Shown here: one piece after another, positions 20,545 through 27,798 of the stretch
Numbering within the stretch: position 1 is the first letter of the stretch
Layout of the letters: every line of letters starts with the position of its first letter
DNA from: Pseudomonas extremaustralis
GTDB taxonomy: Bacteria; Pseudomonadota; Gammaproteobacteria; Pseudomonadales; Pseudomonadaceae
Assembly (NCBI RefSeq): GCF_900102035.1
Contig: NZ_LT629689.1
Coordinates: 2,774,001-2,838,000 of the forward strand
Reading direction: 5' to 3'
DNA: 64,000 bases
The notes under the pieces: generated by a model
Told to the model about the DNA's origin: nothing
The model's database searches: none
What the model saw: only the letters and a program-made list of their open reading frames with translations
Made by a program: the position numbers and the translations under genes

Positions 20545-20566
20545 ACCATACCCCCCTGCCTATATT
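20543..20566 (-). promoter_or_regulatory. Candidate DmeR/RcnR-type operator
   Basis: A run of six C on the plus strand (20551-20556; G on the coding strand) is flanked by AT-rich arms (ATACCATA and TGCCTATAT), the usual form of RcnR/FrmR-family operators. The G tract is 6-7 nt from the dmeR ATG and also serves as its ribosome site, so binding could block expression directly. Confidence 0.45.
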
Positions 20567-21027
20567 GAGTGCATCATCACATGCTCCAACGAACCATACA
20601 AGCGTGCCGTGGAAGCCTTCCGACCGGCAGCGTTGCTGCAATAAAATCTGCAATCGAAACAATATCGTTTTGCTGGGCAAAACCAATAAAGTCGAGGAGC
20701 AGATACGCCCCTCAGTCACGCTTAGATGGCGGGTGTCTGTAGGATTATCTGAATGCCCTAGCCTTGGATCGCGCAGAACCCCGTACAACTCAGGGATAGG
20801 CTATGAGGCCTCTCAAGCAAGACGTCATCTTCCGCAAAAGCGACTCAGTACAGTAGTTGGCCCCATAGTGCGAACACTGGAACGACGGCTAAGACAAATA
20901 AACTGTAACGACAGTCCACAAAAAAAGGCGCCACTAGGGCGCCTAAGCCGTCTCCAAAACCAAAGGAGAAACAAAGAGACGGGGTGTATCTGGTAATCGG
21001 ACACCTGATGCCGAGGGCTAGCGCCCG
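20545..21027. other. Intergenic region between dmeR and oprD
   Basis: About 480 bp with no supported gene. It holds the dmeR operator at its left end and a terminator for the oprD transcript near 20,919-20,944. Open frames here lack family features. Confidence 0.55.
20919..20944 (-). terminator. Rho-independent terminator of the oprD-like gene
   Basis: Perfect 7-bp stem AGGCGCC / GGCGCCT (20926-20932 and 20938-20944) with a 5-nt loop. On the minus strand it is followed by a run of T (A tract at 20920-20926 on plus). It lies about 85 bp after the stop of the porin gene. Confidence 0.75.
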
Positions 21028-22353
21028 TTAAAGGAGTTGCAGTGGATATTCGACAATCAGTCGGACCTCGTCCAAATCAGATTCGAAATCGGTGGCTCGT
21101 GTCGTTGCCTGGCGAACACGCAAAGACATATCCTTCAGAGAACCTGACTGGATGACGTACTTAGCCTCAATGTCTCGCTCCCAACGCTTTTGGTCCTGTA
21201 ATGGGGCACCATCCGCTCCGCGACGCATGTACACGCTGTTCGCGTTGGAATAGTCCGCGTCCCAACCCTTCGCGTAACGAGTCATGAAGCTAAGACCGGG
21301 GATGCCGAAAGCCTGCATATCTAGATCATAGCGTAGCTGCAAAGATTGCTCTTTCGGGGAGTTGAAGTCGCTGTACTGAATAGAGTTATCCAAGAAAATC
21401 GAATCTGATTGACGTAGGTAGTCAAAGTCGTCGTTGCCATTGTTACGCTGATACCCGACGGTCACCGTATGAGCTCCGAATTTGACCCCGGTCTTGCCGC
21501 TCCAGATGTTGTTATCGAAGCTCCCCAGAAGTTTTTTTCCCTCATCAACGGCTCGGTAATAATTAAAGCCACCGATCAGCGATACGCTGTCTGAGAGTGG
21601 ATAGCTCAATGTGGTGCCCGCGTAATACTGGTTCCAAACATCCTTGAATTGGCTGGTGTAAAGACTTACACCTACGTGCTCATTGACGGTGTAATCGCCC
21701 CCTAGATAAGCAATCCACGGAGCATCAACCGCCCCGGCGTAGAAAGTCGAAAAGCCATCACGCATGCCACTGGAGTTGGGTTGGCTCATCGCATGCAGCC
21801 GACCACCCTGAAGGGTCAGGTCTTTGATGCTGGTGTTGGTAAACGTTGCACCACGGAAACTTTCCGGGAGGAGTCGGGAATCCCCATACGCCACGACAGG
21901 AGTCGACGGAAAGACATCCCCTACCTTGACGACTGTATCCAGGAAACGGACCTTTGCGGCGCCGCCTACTTTTGAATAGGAGTCTTCAGGTTGGCCTTTA
22001 CTGTTGTGCGGCAAGACATCGACTGAACTTCGAGCTCCCGAGCGACCATCGCCTGAGTCAAGCTTGAGGCCTTCCATTGCAAACGCATCGATGCCGAACC
22101 CGACGGCGCCTTGTGTAAAACCAGACTCAAAACGACCGATAATGCCATGAGCCCACTCTGCTGAGTAGCCATTGCCCGTAGGACTTGACTGGCCTTTTCG
22201 ATAATCTCGATTGAAATAAAGATTTCGATTGAGAATACTAAAGGTGCTCCCCTCAATGAACCCTTCAGGCTTTTGTTCAACGCCCACTGCAACTTGCCCC
22301 ATGCTCATGCCAAGGGCAATGAGAGAAAGACTGTAAAAGCTTTTATTGTTCAT
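21028..22353 (-). CDS. OprD-family outer-membrane porin
   Basis: An outer-membrane porin of 441 aa. It has a signal peptide (cleavage near VAVG), the OprD opening FIEGSTFSILNRNLYFNRDYR, GYSAEWAHGIIGRFESGFT, DVFPSTPVVAYGDSRLLPESF and the C-terminal barrel pattern ending VRLIVEYPLQLL. OprD channels take up small nutrients; its position in a copper island and the CopR-type box upstream suggest copper-responsive expression. Substrate cannot be assigned. Confidence 0.88.
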   Translation of the reverse strand: MNNKSFYSLSLIALGMSMGQVAVGVEQKPEGFIEGSTFSILNRNLYFNRDYRKGQSSPTGNGYSAEWAHGIIGRFESGFTQGAVGFGIDAFAMEGLKLDSGDGRSGARSSVDVLPHNSKGQPEDSYSKVGGAAKVRFLDTVVKVGDVFPSTPVVAYGDSRLLPESFRGATFTNTSIKDLTLQGGRLHAMSQPNSSGMRDGFSTFYAGAVDAPWIAYLGGDYTVNEHVGVSLYTSQFKDVWNQYYAGTTLSYPLSDSVSLIGGFNYYRAVDEGKKLLGSFDNNIWSGKTGVKFGAHTVTVGYQRNNGNDDFDYLRQSDSIFLDNSIQYSDFNSPKEQSLQLRYDLDMQAFGIPGLSFMTRYAKGWDADYSNANSVYMRRGADGAPLQDQKRWERDIEAKYVIQSGSLKDMSLRVRQATTRATDFESDLDEVRLIVEYPLQLL

Positions 22354-22493
22354 TTAACACTCCAGGCTTTAGCTTGGCAGAGTTTCTTTGTGAAATATTT
22401 TTATCATTATAAAAGCCACCGGCACGTGAGGGTTTCCTCTACGCGCCGGCAGACATAATTTCATACAATAGATAACTCCAGCGTGACCTGAAA

Positions 22494-22508
22494 ATTACTT
22501 CTATGTCA
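22494..22508 (-). promoter_or_regulatory. CopR-type box upstream of oprD-like gene
   Basis: Reads TGACATAGAAGTAAT on the minus strand, 141 bp upstream of the porin start, the same distance as at copA. Confidence 0.65.
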
Positions 22509-22570
22509 GCGAACAGTAAGCATGCCTAAAAATATATCGAGTAGTCTGGTGCAGACATCGCTTATCTCTA

Positions 22571-22912
22571 CTAGCTTCCGTGCGGGCAGTTTGTGCCCAT
22601 GACCATGTACTCCAAGGTGTTGATCTTGCCCGCCGAATCTTCATAAGTCATGCGCGAAGGGGCTACGCCGCAGGTTTTATTGGCCTGAGTGGTACTGATT
22701 ACCTTCTGGACATCAAGGTTCATTCCATATTCATAATGAACAACTTCAGGTATCGCCTTTCCGTTTTCTAAGGCGTACTGCTCCATTGCCTGTTGGTTCT
22801 CTTGCATCATCCGACCATACACACGGTCACCGCCTCCTTCAGCCATGGCTAATGAAGATAAGGTCAAAATCGAAGCGGCGCAAAACGCTTTCATTGCTGT
22901 CATTGCTTTCAT
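22571..22912 (-). CDS. DUF2790-type small secreted protein with PtrA-like N-terminus
   Basis: A secreted protein of 113 aa. The signal region (LSSLAMAEGGGDRVYGRM) is almost the same as in the PtrA-type genes at 9590 and 14502, while the C-terminal half matches DUF2790: VVHYEYGMNLDVQKVI, CGVAPSRMTYEDSAGK and a final Cys. The family is secreted and of unknown function. An AGGAGAAA ribosome site precedes the start; MKAMTAMKAF offers alternative Met starts. Confidence 0.75.
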   Translation of the reverse strand: MKAMTAMKAFCAASILTLSSLAMAEGGGDRVYGRMMQENQQAMEQYALENGKAIPEVVHYEYGMNLDVQKVISTTQANKTCGVAPSRMTYEDSAGKINTLEYMVMGTNCPHGS

Positions 22913-23090
22913 GATTTTCTCCTAAAGCTCAATTTTCTGAGTTAAAGAGTAACAAGTGAAAGCTTTCAGAAAGCTGCCGCGAAGGTTACTAATGTGAAAG
23001 GTGGACCCTACTCCGCGTTTACGCTTTCAAGCCAGATGGCATTTTTGTTATCACCAAAGGTTGGCAGAAGCTAACGGAACACAGATGCCC

Positions 23091-24725
23091 TCAAAAGCTT
23101 ATTGAAACCGGTGGTCCCTCCCAATCCCTTGATACGCCGGTAGATCTGAGCAAGGCCTCTGCGTCGACCCCTGTTCTGGCCAGGCTTTCCAGATCCCACT
23201 CGAAGAAACTGGAAAAAACCAGGAAAACCTTGCTTGATACCGCTGAGGTCAATCTTACCGTCGAGTAATTCACGGGGAGCTTCATCCTGATGAGTTCAGA
23301 GACAGTCCACACCAAAGTTCTTAGACGGAAATGCCATACTGACTCCTGATAAATCTTGATCTGTTGATAAGTAAGGGGGAACCTCTGCTTGCGTAGATCC
23401 AGCTCATGAGGTAACGAACCTGGGAGTAGCGATTGCAAATTCCGAATGTTCACTCTCTTCGGATCTTTCGTAACTTTATACAGCTCATCTACGCCCGCTT
23501 CGATAAGGGCTGCATAGGCGCCGTCTCTTGAGTCGACGGACTTTTCGACCGTAACTGTAGGTTTTTTAGGTGCATGGAGTTTTGCCATTAACCATGCGTT
23601 ATCATTTTCTAGAATCCATTGCGTAGGTTTGTACGCCTTCTTCCAGAGGTACTCGACATCGGCGTCGGTACGCAGCGCTAAAAGCAACTCAATTTTTTGG
23701 CGATATCTAGTTTTTTGGTTAGGAAGCGATTGTTCGCCTTTGGGAACTCGCGTAGAAACAGAGGCACTCGGCAGGATAGACTCATTCTTCAGAGCCTCTT
23801 CAAAGTTATCTGCACTGGAAAACAAATGAAGAGCAATGATCAAATGCCGCGCGAGCGGCATATTTAGCTGACCTTTATCTGATTTGAGCCGGATCCATTG
23901 CTCATGCTTTCCGTTGTTGTAGGCTGGATCAATCTGCGCCAAAAGTTCATCGCCGTAAGCGCTTTGGATGCTGTCGAATAGTTTCGCAATGCCCGCATTT
24001 TTTCCGAAAATGAATCCGCGCTTCTTGCATTGGCGGACGTAGCACGAACTCAATACCGTGCTGCCTATCGGAGGAATATTGCGTTGCAAGATATCGTGTG
24101 CGAACAGAGCGACTTTCTGTTCCATCTTTGAACCCTTGTGTATTGCTGCGCTGTTTAACGGGCTCCAGCCGCATGCGCATGGCTCAGTCAGATTGGGAAG
24201 CAGTTTCAATTTACGGTAGAACGGGCGAGAGCACTCGGGGCAGGCATGGATCAATGCGTCGCCATGACGCCAACAGACGGCAACACCGGGTATCTGGTGA
24301 GATCGATGCCAGTAGGCAGAACCCCGCTCAATCAAATCTTCCTGAACGCAGGTAGGACAAAGCTTAGCCTTGCCATGGGTGGACTCTTCTCTGCGGGGCA
24401 CCCGTACCACCCCGTCATAACCCAGCGGTCCTTCGTTGTTCTCCGGCCCCTGCTTAACCCCAAGAAACGGCCGGTAAGCAGGAAAAGTAGTATTGCTACT
24501 GATCAGCTCTGCGAGATTGCTCTCCGATTGCCCCGGCAGCCTGTGCGCGAGCCTCTCGATCTGCTTGGGTACGATGCCACCAATGCAAAAGGGTTTCGTT
24601 GCGAACAAATCGCGGTAGGTTTCTGCCGCGGTTCTATTGCCTGACAGATAGTGATAGCGGGTGACACGAGAGTGCAGCATTTCATCCGGCATCGACACGG
24701 GAAAAAATAATAGATCAGACATCAT
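23091..24725 (-). CDS. tniQ: TniQ/TnsD-family target-selection protein
   Basis: Target-site selector of a Tn7-like transposon (544 aa). The TniQ opening is clear (FFPVSMPDEMLHSRVTRYHYLSGN) and is followed by zinc-finger motifs (LCPTCVQEDL, CWRHGDALIHACPECSRPFY, CACGW). Length is close to Tn7 TnsD, so it may recognise a fixed chromosomal site rather than act as a short CRISPR-type TniQ. It is separated from tnsC by an IS3-family element and 420 bp of non-coding DNA, which probably uncouples its expression. Confidence 0.85.
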   Translation of the reverse strand: MMSDLLFFPVSMPDEMLHSRVTRYHYLSGNRTAAETYRDLFATKPFCIGGIVPKQIERLAHRLPGQSESNLAELISSNTTFPAYRPFLGVKQGPENNEGPLGYDGVVRVPRREESTHGKAKLCPTCVQEDLIERGSAYWHRSHQIPGVAVCWRHGDALIHACPECSRPFYRKLKLLPNLTEPCACGWSPLNSAAIHKGSKMEQKVALFAHDILQRNIPPIGSTVLSSCYVRQCKKRGFIFGKNAGIAKLFDSIQSAYGDELLAQIDPAYNNGKHEQWIRLKSDKGQLNMPLARHLIIALHLFSSADNFEEALKNESILPSASVSTRVPKGEQSLPNQKTRYRQKIELLLALRTDADVEYLWKKAYKPTQWILENDNAWLMAKLHAPKKPTVTVEKSVDSRDGAYAALIEAGVDELYKVTKDPKRVNIRNLQSLLPGSLPHELDLRKQRFPLTYQQIKIYQESVWHFRLRTLVWTVSELIRMKLPVNYSTVRLTSAVSSKVFLVFSSFFEWDLESLARTGVDAEALLRSTGVSRDWEGPPVSISF

Positions 24726-25147
24726 TTACCAATTAAAGGTAGGGGTCGAAGAGAACGTGCATCCGGGGCCAGTATATATGCAACCCGTAAAATTCTGTAT
24801 CCGGTCTGGATTTGGAAATTACACAGCCGCTCAACTTTGAATCGTAGTAAATTCATCTAAACCCCGCCGCGCCCGTACTGCTTGAAATACAGAACACGTA
24901 TCGATAACCCGTGTAGGTCAGCCAATGGCGATTGCAAAACTATTTCGGGTGATCGCGGGTTAATACGTTTTAGATGATGATTGTGATCATCCAGCGTATG
25001 CCGGCGCTATTCTGGTGGGTGTAAATTTTCATTAACAGAAAAACAATGTGTTCACGGTGAATTGATTTAGAACTTTTTTTAGATAGAGGGAATGCCCGGC
25101 TGGATTACAGCGGGGGCCGAATGCTCGCGACCCTGTAGAGCGAAGAA
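24726..25147. other. Non-coding DNA between tniQ and the IS
   Basis: About 420 AT-rich bases with no open frame of note and no TnsB-type repeats. It does not continue tnsC, which suggests that DNA was lost or rearranged when the IS arrived. It must hold the present tniQ promoter, but none was pinpointed. Confidence 0.5.
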
Positions 25148-25165
25148 TGAATCGCCCCGGATTCT

Positions 25166-26047
25166 CTAGACACCTTGCAAGCTCATTGCATAACGCTTTT
25201 CAAACTCTACCGGTGACAGCTGATTGTTGAAACCATGGCGGCGTTTTGCGTTGTAGAACATCTCGATGTAATCAAACACATCACTACGAGCATCTTCGCG
25301 CGTGGAATAGATTTTCCGCTTGATCCGTTCCCGCTTTAGAAGCTGGAAAAAGCTCTCAGCCACGGCGTTGTCATGACAATTGCCTCGGCGGCTCATGCTG
25401 GCAACCAAATTGTTCGCCTTCAAAAAACTGCGCCAATCGGAGCTGCTGTACTGGCTGCCCTGGTCGGAGTGAACCATCACCTCCTGTTTCGGTTTTCGCC
25501 TCCAAACCGCCATCAATAACGCATCAATGGCCAAATCACTGGTCATCTGCGATTTCATTGACCAGCCGACGACCTGACGAGAAAACAGATCCAGCACGAC
25601 CGCCAAATACAGCCAGCCTTCATACGTGCGAATGTAGGTGATGTCGGTGACCCAAACTTTGTTGGGTTCTACGACATCGAACTGGCGCTTCAGCAAATTG
25701 GGTGAGGCGACCGCTGGCTTACCGCCGTACTTGCCAGGGCGGCGTCGATACCCTGTCTGAGAGCGCAGACCTTCAAGACGCATCAGCCTCGCCACACGAT
25801 GCCGACCACAATCCTCACCGACCTCGCGCAGATCGTCATGAATTTTGCGATAGCCATAAACACCGCCGCTCTCCAGCCATGAATGCTTGATCAAACCCAG
25901 CAATCGTTGGTCGTCTTTAGCGCGTGCAGATTGCGGCTCAGACAACCAAGCGTAATAACCACTGGGATGGACTTTCAGCGTCAGGCAAAGCCGCCGAATG
26001 GAATAGTCGCCCGCTCGCTGCTTGATAAAGGCGTACTTCAACCGCAC
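25166..26047 (-). CDS. IS3-family transposase OrfB (integrase core)
   Basis: Catalytic part of the IS3 transposase, 293 aa. It has the N-terminal HTH_21 segment (YSIRRLCLTLKVHPSGYYAW, GVYGYRKIH) and the rve core with the DDE triad: Asp135 (WVTDITYI), Asp195 (HSDQGSQY) and Glu231 (DNAVAESFF). It overlaps orfA by 10 bp in another frame and is probably made as an OrfAB fusion by -1 frameshifting at 26071-26077. Confidence 0.93.
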   Translation of the reverse strand: MRLKYAFIKQRAGDYSIRRLCLTLKVHPSGYYAWLSEPQSARAKDDQRLLGLIKHSWLESGGVYGYRKIHDDLREVGEDCGRHRVARLMRLEGLRSQTGYRRRPGKYGGKPAVASPNLLKRQFDVVEPNKVWVTDITYIRTYEGWLYLAVVLDLFSRQVVGWSMKSQMTSDLAIDALLMAVWRRKPKQEVMVHSDQGSQYSSSDWRSFLKANNLVASMSRRGNCHDNAVAESFFQLLKRERIKRKIYSTREDARSDVFDYIEMFYNAKRRHGFNNQLSPVEFEKRYAMSLQGV

Positions 26048-26316
26048 TCCTTGGCAAAGTACGCGGCCGCCTTTTTTAAGATGTCTCGCTCTTCGGTGAC
26101 CCGCTTGAGTTCGGCTCGCAGACGCCGCAGTTCCGCGTGCTGATCATCGTCTTGCTGCCGTTCTGCCTGAGGTTTGCTGTAGCGCTTTATCCAGGCATAG
26201 AGGCTATGCGACGACACGCCAAGACGCGCCGCCACATCAGCGACAGGCAGCTTCTTTTCGGTCACTTGATTGACCGCTTGGATTTTGAATTCTTCGGGAT
26301 AACGTGGGTTGCTCAT
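26038..26316 (-). CDS. IS3-family transposase OrfA (HTH)
   Basis: DNA-binding part of the IS3 transposase, 92 aa: an HTH_Tnp_1 domain (YPEEFKIQAVNQVTEKKLPVADVAARLGVSSHSLYAWIKRY, residues 5-45) then a leucine-zipper-like helix. The ATG follows AGGAGG. The run AAAAAAG at 26071-26077 near its 3' end is the likely frameshift site into orfB. Confidence 0.92.
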   Translation of the reverse strand: MSNPRYPEEFKIQAVNQVTEKKLPVADVAARLGVSSHSLYAWIKRYSKPQAERQQDDDQHAELRRLRAELKRVTEERDILKKAAAYFAKECG

Positions 26317-26334
26317 GGCACCTCCTGATTGGCC

Positions 26335-27798
26335 TCAGTTTAAGGCATGGAGGTGTCTACGAAACCCGGGGCGATTCACGTTGAGCCAGCCCGAAGCGCG
26401 CAGAGCTTCGAGAGGAGCGTCATGTTCGCTAAGCGCTTTAGCCTCTGAGTTTTCCACAGCAGTAGCAATCGGCGATGGGTGGTCTTTCGCAAGAATGCTT
26501 GGAGATGGGTCTGCCGGCTTCTCACGGGATACAACGCTTCGAAGCAAGGCAAGGCGATCCTCTCGTGCCAAACCATCGAAGACCATCATTTCGCTCAGCT
26601 GATCCTCGATCGGCAGCAAATCGTCGAACTGTCGCATCCGCTTCGGATCTCGGCTACGCAGAGCTGAAAGGGCTGGCTTTAGAATCTGCATTTTTGAGTT
26701 GCTTACCTTCACCAGGATCTCAGCAGTCAAACACTCCGAGCCACTCTGGACCGCATAACGCTGACTCAATACCAGCAGCTTGACCAAGAAATCTGTGACG
26801 CCTTGAGTGTGCTCATACAGCGTGTCAAAAATCTCGTCGGTCAGCTCAGCAATCTGCTTGCACCACTGATAGCTCCAGAGATTTTCGACCAACAACCGCC
26901 ACTCCTCATCATCCTTTTCGAATCGTTTGAATTCGAGCGTGCCGGCACCACAGACTCGGCGGGCAGTCCGCATGGCTTCTGAGAACAGGCTAATCGTCGA
27001 ATTCGTGCCACTGAAAACGACCGGGATCCCAATGTTATTTACCAAATGCAGAAAAAAATTCAGCATGCTCTCCTTACCACCGGTTTTCGCCAGGTGGAGG
27101 TTTTGCAGCTCGTCGATCAATAAGGCGCCGATGAAAAATGTGCTGGCCACCTGCTCCATTTGTTGCAGCGCATCATTGATGTTTCGATGCCTGTAGCGCT
27201 TGTGGTAGTCCTTGTCTCCCAGAGCGTCACCCACCGCATAAAAAAACTGCTGACAAAATCCAGCCAGCGATCCATCCCGAGGGCAGTCAAGCTTCAGCCA
27301 TGTGATTTGGGTATGAACAAACTGCTTTCCTTCATAGCGCTCATGACGGATTGTCTGTGGATAAAGGCTCAAAATGGCGTGGAGTGCCGTTGACTTGCCA
27401 ATGCCGCTCAGGCCAACGACGGTAAACGTTTCTGCAGTGGACTTGAACGCATCGTGGTAACGCTGAGCCCCAGATAAAGAATGCAAATGCCGGACGGTAG
27501 CGGGCGACATCGGGTTACGCCCAACATACCCTCGACGAATGAGCAGTGAGAACAGGGCCTCCAGTTCCAGATGTAGCAAAAACGGCTGTACCACGGTTCT
27601 TAGCCGGTCGATACAGTGAATTCGAGTGGCTCCTTCGAGCGTCAGCTCTTTCGGATCCACCGGCTGAGGAAAATTCGAGATCAGCTCAACAGCCGCCGCC
27701 TCCGACAATATCGGAGGCAAAGCTTCGATAAGCGGGTTACCCGCATACTCACTAATGTCCTGTCTGACGTAATTGGCAAACGTCTGTGCACCTTTCAT
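26335..27798 (-). CDS. tnsC: TnsC-like AAA+ transposition regulator, C-terminus replaced by IS
   Basis: AAA+ ATPase linking target selection to the TnsAB transposase. Walker A is GLSGIGKST (residues 129-137) and Walker B ALLIDELQNL (Asp229-Glu230). Of the 487 residues the last 14 come from IS sequence, because the IS right end at 26378 lies in the gene; Tn7 TnsC has 555 residues, so a real C-terminal segment is probably missing. The tnsB stop overlaps its start by 4 bp. Function may be impaired. Confidence 0.88.
   Translation of the reverse strand: MKGAQTFANYVRQDISEYAGNPLIEALPPILSEAAAVELISNFPQPVDPKELTLEGATRIHCIDRLRTVVQPFLLHLELEALFSLLIRRGYVGRNPMSPATVRHLHSLSGAQRYHDAFKSTAETFTVVGLSGIGKSTALHAILSLYPQTIRHERYEGKQFVHTQITWLKLDCPRDGSLAGFCQQFFYAVGDALGDKDYHKRYRHRNINDALQQMEQVASTFFIGALLIDELQNLHLAKTGGKESMLNFFLHLVNNIGIPVVFSGTNSTISLFSEAMRTARRVCGAGTLEFKRFEKDDEEWRLLVENLWSYQWCKQIAELTDEIFDTLYEHTQGVTDFLVKLLVLSQRYAVQSGSECLTAEILVKVSNSKMQILKPALSALRSRDPKRMRQFDDLLPIEDQLSEMMVFDGLAREDRLALLRSVVSREKPADPSPSILAKDHPSPIATAVENSEAKALSEHDAPLEALRASGWLNVNRPGFRRHLHALN

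Larger units (their letters stand above)
25148..26378 (-). mobile_element. IS3-family insertion sequence, 1,231 bp
   Basis: Bounded by inverted repeats starting TGAATCGCCCCGG at 25148 and, inverted, ending at 26378; both continue to AGACACCT with a few mismatches. It carries two overlapping frames (orfA and orfB) with a slippery A6G, as in the IS3 family. The bases outside the ends (GAA left, CGT right) do not form a direct repeat, so no target duplication is visible. Its right end lies inside tnsC. Confidence 0.9.

Noticed and set aside
20526..20996. 156-codon plus-strand frame between dmeR and oprD
   Set aside because: Overlaps the dmeR operator and the oprD terminator and shows no protein-like conservation pattern.
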